Below, in pieces: positions 1 through 5,547 of a stretch of DNA of 6,136 bases. The DNA is from UMGS1649 sp045652705 (GTDB lineage: Bacteria > Bacillota > Clostridia > TANB77 > CAG-465). Below the pieces are notes generated by a model. The model was given only the letters and a program-made list of their open reading frames with translations. It was not told the DNA's origin and made no database searches. Location of the stretch: contig JAZRUV010000021.1 of assembly GCA_045652705.1 (NCBI GenBank), forward strand, positions 1 to 6,136, in the 5' to 3' direction. Both the position numbers and the translations under genes were made by a program. Position 1 is the stretch's first letter. Each line of letters opens with the position of its first letter.

Positions 1-396
1 TGGTATTGGTACTGTGTCTACTATATTTACTACATTTGCTTTCCATGTTTCTGGAATTATTGGTGTATTTGTATTACCATCTTTTAATGCTACCTTTACA
101 CCATCTCCTGTTACTGTTATTTCATATGGTGTTAAATCTAAATTTTCATCATTTAATCTTTTTAATACTTCCTCTTCTAATTGCTCTTGTGTTATATTAC
201 CATCCATAAATGCTTCTGCCCACTTTAATGAAGCTAGTGTTTGCACTTCTTTTAAGTTTGTTTCGTCTACTGCATTTTGAGCTTTTTCTATTATTCCACT
301 ATTGTTTAACGATAGAATAATTGTTCCTGCTAGAATTATCATAACTATTATTGTTATTACTAGTACCACTAATGATACTGCTTGTTTTGTTTTCAT
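1..396 (-). CDS. Prepilin-like N-terminal methylation/secretion domain protein, 3' end cut by window edge
   Basis: The reading frame opens at an ATG at 396 and stays open to base 1, giving 132 visible residues without a stop, so the C-terminus is outside the window. Residues 1-6 (MKTKQA) are a short basic leader, and 7-31 form one very hydrophobic helix (VSLVVLVITIIVMIILAG). Polar sequence follows from about residue 31, starting NNSGIIEKAQNAVDE. This is the layout of type IV pilin/pseudopilin precursors: basic leader, prepilin peptidase site, then an N-terminal helix used for membrane insertion and assembly. The usual Gly before the cleavage site is Ala6, and the Glu at mature position 5 is Val11. 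Gut Clostridia carry many such Glu5-less proteins, of unknown role. The visible mature part has an acidic amphipathic helix (about 48-82) and the start of a beta-rich domain. A GAAGGGAG site lies at 411-418, about 13 bases from the ATG, which is long. No other start fits, because the ATG at 407 leads to a stop after four codons. Confident of the class, not of the function. Confidence 0.7.
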   Translation of the reverse strand, partial: MKTKQAVSLVVLVITIIVMIILAGTIILSLNNSGIIEKAQNAVDETNLKEVQTLASLKWAEAFMDGNITQEQLEEEVLKRLNDENLDLTPYEITVTGDGVKVALKDGNTNTPIIPETWKANVVNIVDTVPIP

Positions 397-453
397 ATTA
401 TTTTCATTTCTCCCTTCACAACAAATAATATTTTGCTCTTTTTACTCACATAT

Positions 454-482
454 ATATTAACATTACTATTTTTTATTTGCAA
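454..482 (-). promoter_or_regulatory. Sigma-A-type promoter for the prepilin-like gene
   Basis: On the minus strand, TTGCAA (477-482) is followed after 17 bases by TAATAT (454-459). TGT immediately precedes the -10 box, forming an extended -10. The predicted start is near 447, giving a leader of about 50 bases to the ATG at 396. Spacing and extended -10 are good; the -35 matches consensus at four of six bases. Confidence 0.55.
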
Positions 483-509
483 CATCAATTTATTGCTTCT
501 AAGTCGTCG

Positions 510-545
510 TTTGTTACAGTCCCAAGAGCTTCAGCTTTTGTTACA
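510..545. repeat. Small dyad bracketed by 9-base direct repeats in the divergent intergenic region
   Basis: TTTGTTACA occurs at 510-518 and again at 537-545, 27 bases apart. Between and overlapping them is an imperfect 18-base dyad at 523-540 (CAAGAGCTTCAGCTTTTG). Its arms pair at seven positions plus one G-T, leaving a two-base centre. The centre is too small for an RNA hairpin loop, so a protein-binding site is the more natural reading. It lies between the promoters of the two divergent genes. Such symmetry can arise by chance in AT-rich DNA, so support is weak. Confidence 0.25.
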
Positions 546-582
546 TTTATTTTTCATTTTCGTTATTTTTTTGCTACTCTAA

Positions 583-588
583 TATAAT
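583..588 (+). promoter_or_regulatory. Candidate -10 box for mscL
   Basis: A perfect TATAAT at 583-588 would start transcription near 595 and give a leader of about 39 bases. No good -35 is present: the best candidate, TTCGTT at 559-564 with 18-base spacing, matches only two of six positions. A second pair, TTGCAT (588-593) and TAAAAT (611-616) with 17-base spacing, scores better on paper. However, it would place the start near 623, inside the Shine-Dalgarno site, leaving about 11 bases of leader, so it is less likely. Confidence 0.35.
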
Positions 589-633
589 TGCATTTTGTCT
601 AAAATTGTAGTAAAATGTAAACGAGGTGTTACT

Positions 634-1182
634 ATGGATAAGGAACAAAAAAATAAAATAAAATTAGAAAAGCAAGCTGCTAGATTAAAAAAACTTGAAG
701 AAAAGAGCTTAAAAAAAGCTAAAGGCTTTATTGCTGACTTCAAACAATTTGCCACAAAAGGTAATGTCATAGACATGGCTATTGGTGTTATTATTGCAAA
801 TGCATTTACTAAAATAGTAAACTCTTTAGTAAATGACGTTATTACTCCTGCTATTTCAATGTTAACTGGTAAAATAGACTATTCTAATCTATTTTTAACA
901 TTAGATGGCAATACTTATGCTACCCTTGAACAAGCAAAAGCTGCTGGTGTTAGCGTTATAAGTTATGGTACATTTATTACTAATGTTGTTGACTTTCTAA
1001 TGGTTGCTCTTTGCTTGTTTATATTCTTCAAAGTGTTATTTAAAGCTAGAGATAAAAAGAAAGAAGAACTAGTCAAAGAACAAGTAGCAACAACTAAAAA
1101 GTGTCCTTATTGTTTAAATGATATTGCTATAGAGGCAACTAGATGCGGACATTGTACAAGTGTTTTAAAAGAAAATGATTAG
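634..1182 (+). CDS. mscL: Large-conductance mechanosensitive channel MscL with C-terminal zinc ribbon
   Basis: MscL opens a large non-selective pore in the cytoplasmic membrane when tension rises, releasing solutes on osmotic downshock. The ATG at 634 is chosen because GAGGTG (623-628) sits five bases upstream. An in-frame TTG at 595 adds 13 residues but has no such site. The 182-residue product starts with about 30 lysine-rich, coiled-coil-like residues absent from E. coli MscL (136 aa). The family core follows: amphipathic helix (31-41), GNVIDMAIGVII beginning at 43, TM1 about 45-68, a short periplasmic loop (about 75-108) and TM2 about 112-136. Gly51 corresponds to E. coli Gly22, while E. 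coli Gly26, Ala27 and Gly30 correspond to Ala55, Asn56 and Thr59. After the basic segment ARDKKKEE comes CPYC (157-160) and CGHC (171-174), a compact cytoplasmic four-Cys zinc ribbon, which I recall from other MscL homologues. The gene is monocistronic, divergent from the prepilin gene, and ends at a hairpin. Confidence 0.95.
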   Translation: MDKEQKNKIKLEKQAARLKKLEEKSLKKAKGFIADFKQFATKGNVIDMAIGVIIANAFTKIVNSLVNDVITPAISMLTGKIDYSNLFLTLDGNTYATLEQAKAAGVSVISYGTFITNVVDFLMVALCLFIFFKVLFKARDKKKEELVKEQVATTKKCPYCLNDIAIEATRCGHCTSVLKEND

Positions 1183-1207
1183 AATTAAATATTAAGTATA
1201 TATAAAC

Positions 1208-1241
1208 AAATACGGTCACACAAATTGTGTAACCGTATTTT
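1208..1241. terminator. Bidirectional intrinsic terminator between mscL and the Spo0A-C gene
   Basis: AAATACGGT (1208-1216) pairs with ACCGTATTT (1232-1240). After one C/A mismatch, ACACA (1218-1222) pairs with TGTGT (1226-1230), leaving a three-base loop. T1238-T1241 form the plus-strand T stretch, and AAA at 1208-1210 gives the minus-strand one. It lies 25 bases after the mscL stop and 6 bases after the convergent minus-strand stop, so it plausibly serves both. Confidence 0.8.
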
Positions 1242-1246
1242 ATCGT

Positions 1247-1687
1247 TTAGAACAATGTACTAACGAAATATTTAATCAAGACGGATGGAGTAATCTTAAT
1301 AGACGTATCTTTAGGTAAGCCTAAAGCATGAGTTATTTGTTTAACTGTATTGTTATCTACAATTTTATAAATAACATATCTAATCTGACTAGCCACAGAC
1401 TCTTCATCCATGTTGCACTTGTCCCCCAGCTGTGCATATATCTCCTGCATAGTTATTCTGGGAGCTTTTTCTGCAATCCGTACAGCCTCAAATAACAATT
1501 TGTACCCACCGCAGTTTGTAGGAACGCCGAGCTTAATTAACATATCACTCATTTGTTTTTTCCAAGTAGACTGATTCATTGCATCTTTACATACCTTTAC
1601 ATGCGACAGTGATTCAATATTTTGTATGAGCACCTCTACGTTTTCATCGTCTTCCAGTTCGAATACCACGCAAGCCAATCTTTTCAT
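1247..1687 (-). CDS. Short Spo0A C-terminal-type DNA-binding protein without a complete receiver domain
   Basis: The 146-residue product matches the effector domain of Spo0A, the sporulation master regulator, over about residues 42-146. WKKQMSDMLIKLGVPTNCGGYKLL... corresponds to the 'I..iGVPAHIKGY.YLREAI' start of that domain. QEIYAQLGDKCN (81-92) and ESVASQIRYVIYKIV (96-110) correspond to the helix-turn-helix region, where Spo0A has RVERAIRHAIE. Arg103 aligns with the conserved IR. Full Spo0A is about 265 residues with a phosphorylated receiver. Here only about 40 residues precede the DNA-binding part (LACVVFELEDDENVEVLIQN and following). They resemble the first beta-alpha-beta of a receiver, including the acidic pair, but cannot contain the phosphoacceptor Asp. 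AAAGGAG lies 8 bases before the ATG. G+C is about 37% (156 of 420 bases counted in 1261-1680), well above its neighbours, suggesting different ancestry or constraint. The target genes are unknown. Confident of the DNA-binding family, unsure of the role. Confidence 0.75.
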   Translation of the reverse strand: MKRLACVVFELEDDENVEVLIQNIESLSHVKVCKDAMNQSTWKKQMSDMLIKLGVPTNCGGYKLLFEAVRIAEKAPRITMQEIYAQLGDKCNMDEESVASQIRYVIYKIVDNNTVKQITHALGLPKDTSIKITPSVLIKYFVSTLF

Positions 1688-1736
1688 TTAAATTACTCCT
1701 TTAAAATTTTTAGGATTTTAGAAATTTGCTATAAAT

Positions 1737-1765
1737 ATTATAACATTTAAAATAAATTATGTCAA
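1737..1765 (-). promoter_or_regulatory. Consensus extended -10 sigma-A promoter for the Spo0A-C gene
   Basis: On the minus strand, TTGACA (1760-1765) is separated by exactly 17 bases from TATAAT (1737-1742), with TGT just before the -10. Both hexamers match consensus perfectly. The predicted start is near 1730, leaving a leader of about 43 bases with AAAGGAG before the ATG at 1687. The -35 box contains the TGA stop codon of the upstream CapA-like gene (1762-1764). The gene should therefore be strongly expressed independently of the upstream operon unless repressed. Confidence 0.85.
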
Positions 1766-2973
1766 TTGTTTATGGTAATATTAACTCTGTCATTGCTAAT
1801 AGTATATGTTTTCTCATTTATTTTTTGAGTTAAATATTCTAATAATTTATTGTTTGTTTCCTTATTGTAATCACTATAAAGAACCGTCTGTTTTTTTGCA
1901 TTTACGTATAGCGGTAATATTTCTAATGAAGTTATTTTCCCTTGTTCATTAATAGTTAGTGTAAACATACCACTTTCTTTTCCTAATAGATAATCTGTAT
2001 CGCTCATCAAATTACTCATGCTATATATAATTGGCTTGTTTTTATATATTTCTACAGGGTAAAGTCCCAGTGCATGTGAGCCCAATACAGCGTCTGCCCC
2101 GGCGTCAACAAGTTCTTTGTAAAACCAAGACATAATATTTGTAACTGAATGTGTATTTTCTAGTCCCAAATGAGTAAGAACTACTACCGTATTTACTTTG
2201 TCTTTAGCCGTTTTTATCATGGACTTAATTTTTTTCATGTTATACATCATAATTCCGGCATCAGTATATGTGCCCTCTGTTCCAATTACTTCGTTACATA
2301 CACCTATAACAGCTATTTTTATTCCTTCATGCTCTACATAAACGATTGTATCTTTTAATCCTATTAAATCGTAGTCATTCTTCAATATATTAACTGTACC
2401 TTTAAATATATCTTTACCGAAATCTAACATATGATCACTAGCTATATTTATTCCATCAACGCCAATAGCGCTGAATGCGTTTTCTATGTTTTTAGTTACT
2501 ATATATTTAGATTTTGTATCTTGTAACTCTTTTAAGTCTATGATATTTGTTGCTAGATTAACTACAGTATAATCTGCCTTACTTGTATATTCAGATATAT
2601 TTTTAAATGCCGACATATAGTTATAATTAAGTTCTTTTCCTATATCCCCGCCCATCATAAGTTCACCTAAGAAAGCTATATTAAACGTTTTACTCTTATT
2701 ACTGTCATTTGCAACTTCTTGGTATATATGAATATTAGTACTAGCGTTAGTCTCTATTATGTTGTCTTCATCAGATGCTAGATTTTGTTTATTTGTGTTA
2801 GAAATATTAGAAGTTTGTATATTATTATATAGAGAATATATTCCAAGTGCTGCAAAACCTGTAACAAATACACAAGCAATTATTATACAAACATTTACAA
2901 CATTTAGTCTAAATTTGCTAGTGCTATATCTTTTTCTAATGAGATTATGACCACGTCTTGTATTGTGCCACAT
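1762..2973 (-). CDS. Membrane-anchored CapA-family (PGA_cap, calcineurin-like fold) protein with altered active-site motifs
   Basis: This 403-residue protein has a basic N-terminus (RRGHNLIRKRY), one membrane segment (about 25-50), a polar Asn/Ser-rich linker (about 52-95) and an outward-facing CapA-type domain (about 97-360). CapA proteins have a metallophosphoesterase fold; some act in poly-gamma-glutamate synthesis or export, many have unknown roles. Family landmarks are in order, but several are changed. The opening GD is GE (103-104), NLE is NLA (139-141), and ANNH is ASDH (178-181) followed by LDFG. HWGxE is HLGLE (268-272), G.HPH is GSHALG (298-303), and YSLGNF is YSMSNL (317-322). PVEIYKNKPIIYS (306-318) is well kept. 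Start: AAGGGGG (2984-2990) lies 10 bases before the ATG at 2973, and no ATG/GTG/TTG occurs between the mtaB stop and the end of the membrane segment, so the 70-base overlap with mtaB appears real. It may be a substrate-binding or weakly catalytic relative; no capB/capC partner is present in the window. Confidence 0.8.
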   Translation of the reverse strand: MWHNTRRGHNLIRKRYSTSKFRLNVVNVCIIIACVFVTGFAALGIYSLYNNIQTSNISNTNKQNLASDEDNIIETNASTNIHIYQEVANDSNKSKTFNIAFLGELMMGGDIGKELNYNYMSAFKNISEYTSKADYTVVNLATNIIDLKELQDTKSKYIVTKNIENAFSAIGVDGINIASDHMLDFGKDIFKGTVNILKNDYDLIGLKDTIVYVEHEGIKIAVIGVCNEVIGTEGTYTDAGIMMYNMKKIKSMIKTAKDKVNTVVVLTHLGLENTHSVTNIMSWFYKELVDAGADAVLGSHALGLYPVEIYKNKPIIYSMSNLMSDTDYLLGKESGMFTLTINEQGKITSLEILPLYVNAKKQTVLYSDYNKETNNKLLEYLTQKINEKTYTISNDRVNITINN

Positions 2974-4193
2974 AATGTATTTTCCCCCTTCATCTTAACC
3001 TTAATATAATTAGGTGTAAAACCTGTTAAAATTCCATCTTGGTAATTTTCAAATAAAACTTCAACCTTACTCCCTACATATCCTTGCAAAAAATCTTGAT
3101 TCATTTTTTTGCTAAGTTTAAGTAATGTATTGCTTCTATCTTTTTTTACTACGCCATCAACTTGTCCTTCCATTTTTGATGCTCTAGTGTATTTTCTTTT
3201 TGAGTACTTAAACACATGGATTTCGCAAAGCAGCATCTGTGTTATTGTATCTACTGTATCATTAAATTGTTCATCTGTTTCACCTGGAAATCCAACAATA
3301 ACATCGCTTGCAATATATGGAGATTTAAAATATTTTCGTATATCCTTGCATACTCTTATTAAGTCTTGTTTAGAGTATTTTCTATTCATGTTTTTTAATA
3401 CTTCATTATTTCCACTTTGCATAGAAATATGGAAATGTGGACAAAGCTTTTTATATAATGACAATTTCTTAATATTTTCTTTAGTTAAAAACCTAGGCTC
3501 CATAGAACTTAATCTTATTCGTTCTAACCCATGTATATTATCTAATATATCTAAAACATTAAACAAATTAACATTTTCTAAGTCTTTACCATAAGAAGCT
3601 ACTTCGATTCCAACTAAAATTAACTCTTTTACCCCATTTTTTACAAGAAGTTCAGCTTCATTTTTTATAGCATCTAACTGTCTGCTTCTAACTCTACCAC
3701 GAATATATGGTATTATACAGTATGAACAAAAATTATCGCAACCATCCTCAATTTTTATTGCCTCTCTTAAGTCGTAACCTTTATTTAATTTTCCAACCTC
3801 TTTATATCTCTTTACTTTTGAAATGTCTTGTAGCATAATTTTTCTCATATCCTGTTTTTTGTTAAAATTTTGCACTACATCTAACAATTCCATTTTGTCT
3901 TCATTTCCCAGTATTATATCTGCATCTAAGAATGAATTATTATCTTCATTGCTTTGAACACTACACCCTATAACAGCTATTATGGCATTAGGATTTTGTT
4001 TTTTTGCTTTAGACACCATTTGTCTGGTTTTTCTATCACTCATATTTGTCACAGAACAAGAGTTTATACAATACATATCTGCTTTTTGTTCAAAACCCAC
4101 GACAAAATGACCTGCTTTTTCAAATTTTTCTTTAAGCAAGTCTGTTTCGTACTTATTCACTTTACAACCCAAAGTTAAAAAAGCGACTTTCAT
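2904..4193 (-). CDS. mtaB: tRNA (N6-L-threonylcarbamoyladenosine37-C2)-methylthiotransferase MtaB
   Basis: MtaB is a radical-SAM iron-sulfur enzyme. It adds a methylthio group to t6A at position 37 of tRNAs that read ANN codons, giving ms2t6A, which stabilises codon-anticodon pairing. The 429-residue length is normal. The N-terminal UPF0004 domain supplies the three auxiliary-cluster cysteines: Cys10 in TLGCKVNKYE, Cys46 in NSCSVTN and Cys77 in IGCSVQ. The radical-SAM cluster motif is Cys152, Cys156 and Cys159 in EDGCDNFCSYCIIPYIRGR, followed by RSR. The VGFPGET motif is at 299-305, and a C-terminal TRAM-like RNA-binding segment covers about 366-425. The RKTRQ after SVTN and the CIIPYIRGR context favour MtaB over MiaB or RimO. 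It is coupled to the upstream glycosyltransferase gene: its ATG shares one base with that stop (TAATG), and AGAGGG lies about six bases upstream. Its 3' end overlaps the start of the CapA-like gene by 70 bases. Confidence 0.95.
   Translation of the reverse strand: MKVAFLTLGCKVNKYETDLLKEKFEKAGHFVVGFEQKADMYCINSCSVTNMSDRKTRQMVSKAKKQNPNAIIAVIGCSVQSNEDNNSFLDADIILGNEDKMELLDVVQNFNKKQDMRKIMLQDISKVKRYKEVGKLNKGYDLREAIKIEDGCDNFCSYCIIPYIRGRVRSRQLDAIKNEAELLVKNGVKELILVGIEVASYGKDLENVNLFNVLDILDNIHGLERIRLSSMEPRFLTKENIKKLSLYKKLCPHFHISMQSGNNEVLKNMNRKYSKQDLIRVCKDIRKYFKSPYIASDVIVGFPGETDEQFNDTVDTITQMLLCEIHVFKYSKRKYTRASKMEGQVDGVVKKDRSNTLLKLSKKMNQDFLQGYVGSKVEVLFENYQDGILTGFTPNYIKVKMKGENTLCGTIQDVVIISLEKDIALANLD
2984..2990 (-). 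promoter_or_regulatory. Ribosome binding site fixing the start of the CapA-like gene
   Basis: AAGGGGG on the minus strand lies 10 bases before the ATG at 2973 and inside the mtaB coding sequence (codons for about residues 402-404). It is the main support for the long overlap of the two genes. Confidence 0.6.
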
Positions 4194-5332
4194 TATTTAC
4201 CCTCTTTATATAATTTTATAGCCTCTTTCGCCACATCATAAGATGCATTTGGTTTGCCTATTAATTTGCACATTTCTATCATTTGCTCTACTCTTTTTTT
4301 ATTATTTATGGCAATGTCTAGTACATGTTCTATTGGTTCGTTTTCATATGTTCTTAAAGCCGTTCCATTATTTGTAAAATATATTGAATTTTGTTCTTCT
4401 TGTCCTGGTATTGGATTTATTATTATCATAGGCTTGCATATTGCTAGACACTCCGTTGATGTAAGTCCACCAGGTTTAGTTATAACAAAATCACTTGCGC
4501 TCATAAGTTCTGGCACTTTATCTGTAAAGCCTAAAACTGTTATATTCTTATTACTTTTGTTCGCAATAGCTTCAAATCTTTCCTTTTGCTTTTCGTTTTT
4601 ACCAGTTACTGCAATAATTTGGAAATCGTAATCTGAATTTATTAGTTCCTCAAATATCACTTCGGATTTTCCAAGACCCAAACCACCACCAGCAAAAAAT
4701 AGCAACGTAGTTTTCCCTTGATTTAGTCCCAAATCTTTAAGTATTTGGTATTTATCATAAGATTCGCTAAATCTTTTAGATACTGGTATACCAGTAACAA
4801 ATATTTTTGATTCAGAAACACCATATTCTCTTACGCAATCGCCTTTCATTTCATCTGTTGCAACCATAAACTTATCTATGTACTTATTTTCTTCAAGCCA
4901 CATGTTATGTATTCCATAGTCTGTCATGACACTTATTATTTTTGCACTAGTTTTACCTTTTCTTTTAAGGTAAGCACACATATGTGAAACAAAAGGGTGT
5001 GTTGAAATTATTATATCTGGTCTTCTTATTCTGAGCATCTTTTTTAATCTTATAGTTAAGGCCTTATTTACCATTTTATTTATTTCGCCAACAGCATTTA
5101 TATCCTGCTTATCTGAATTATTATAAATAGTCCCCCATAGCTTTGGCATGCTTCTTGCTAAAGACGCATAACCTTTTATAATTAATTTATTTGTTAATGC
5201 TGATGAATACTCTAGTCCATCTTCATAATCTATCTCTATATTTTCATCTATTTCTTGCAATGCTGTTTTTATATTTTCAGCAGCTTTCAAATGGCCGTTT
5301 CCCACTTTGGCATATAACAATAATACTTTCAT
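4193..5332 (-). CDS. MGDG-synthase/UgtP-type diacylglycerol glycosyltransferase (GT28 family)
   Basis: This family transfers a hexose from a UDP-sugar to diacylglycerol on the cytoplasmic face of the membrane. It makes glycolipids that set bilayer properties and, in some Firmicutes, anchor lipoteichoic acid. The 379-residue length fits. The N-terminal MGDG-synthase domain has the GxGH lipid-side loop (GNGHLKAAE, 11-19), THPF (111-114) and VMTDYGIHNMW (135-145). The linker TGIPVSKRF (180-188) is characteristic. The GT28 C-terminal domain has FFAGGGLGLGKSE (212-224), VTGKN (242-246), the donor-binding run TKPGGLTSTECLA (285-297) and NPIPGQEEQN (306-315). There is no signal peptide, as expected for a peripheral membrane enzyme. 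The start at 5332 has AGAGGT five bases upstream. It lies 42 bases downstream of tRNA-Gln with no terminator between, so it may be read from the tRNA promoter. The sugar (glucose or galactose) and the number added cannot be told from sequence. MurG is excluded by the N-terminal domain. Confidence 0.88.
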   Translation of the reverse strand: MKVLLLYAKVGNGHLKAAENIKTALQEIDENIEIDYEDGLEYSSALTNKLIIKGYASLARSMPKLWGTIYNNSDKQDINAVGEINKMVNKALTIRLKKMLRIRRPDIIISTHPFVSHMCAYLKRKGKTSAKIISVMTDYGIHNMWLEENKYIDKFMVATDEMKGDCVREYGVSESKIFVTGIPVSKRFSESYDKYQILKDLGLNQGKTTLLFFAGGGLGLGKSEVIFEELINSDYDFQIIAVTGKNEKQKERFEAIANKSNKNITVLGFTDKVPELMSASDFVITKPGGLTSTECLAICKPMIIINPIPGQEEQNSIYFTNNGTALRTYENEPIEHVLDIAINNKKRVEQMIEMCKLIGKPNASYDVAKEAIKLYKEGK

Positions 5333-5374
5333 AAGTTACCTCTTATTTTTATAACATTTTACTATCCTTGTGTT

Positions 5375-5450
5375 TGGCTGGGGTAGTAGGATTCGAACCT
5401 ACGAAATGTCGGAGTCAGAGTCCGATGCCTTACCGCTTGGCGATACCCCA
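5375..5450 (-). tRNA. tRNA-Gln (anticodon CUG), CCA encoded
   Basis: A 76-base cloverleaf is read on the minus strand. Acceptor stem TGGGGTA pairs with TACCCCA (7 bp), followed by G and an encoded CCA (complement of 5375-5377). The anticodon stem TCGGA/TCCGA closes the loop CTCTGAC, giving anticodon CTG, which reads CAG glutamine codons. The T arm TAGG-TTCGAAT-CCTA is canonical. U1-A72 is the usual bacterial tRNA-Gln identity pair. CUG is the less common isoacceptor in such an AT-rich genome, because UUG can wobble to CAG. No terminator follows before the glycosyltransferase gene, so processing from a shared transcript is plausible. Confidence 0.95.
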
Positions 5451-5518
5451 ATTTATATTAAAATCATAGAACCCTTATGTAGCAACACTTTCGTGGCTTT
5501 ATTTTTCTTTTTTTCACA

Positions 5519-5547
5519 CCCATTTTTACATTTTGAAAGTAAAAGGG
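5519..5547 (-). other. Possible stem-loop in the leader upstream of tRNA-Gln
   Basis: On the minus strand, CCC then CTTTTAC pairs with GTAAAA and GGG across a nine-base loop and a small internal bulge (TTTTAC 5524-5529 with GTAAAA 5539-5544, CCC/GGG outside). No T run follows on either strand, so it is not an intrinsic terminator. It lies between the candidate promoter and the tRNA, in a region that would be a roughly 110-base tRNA 5' leader. Confidence 0.3.

Noticed and set aside
14..280. Plus-strand open frame opposite the prepilin-like gene
   Set aside because: The minus strand encodes a coherent leader, hydrophobic helix and soluble domain with a promoter; the plus frame is a shadow.
382..582. 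Plus-strand Leu/Phe-rich open frame across the divergent intergenic region
   Set aside because: It overlaps the prepilin start and both candidate promoters, has low-complexity AT-driven composition, and no ribosome binding site.
595..633. TTG at 595 as an upstream start for MscL, adding 13 residues
   Set aside because: The ATG at 634 has GAGGTG five bases upstream and the added residues have no counterpart in the family; the TTG lies at or near the predicted transcription start.
3109..3594. 161-codon plus-strand open frame opposite mtaB
   Set aside because: It is antisense to conserved radical-SAM coding sequence, has no recognisable domain or start signal, and is hydrophobic as expected for the complement of an AT-rich gene.
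4254..4631. 125-codon plus-strand open frame opposite the glycosyltransferase
   Set aside because: Antisense shadow of conserved GT28 motifs, with no independent coding evidence.
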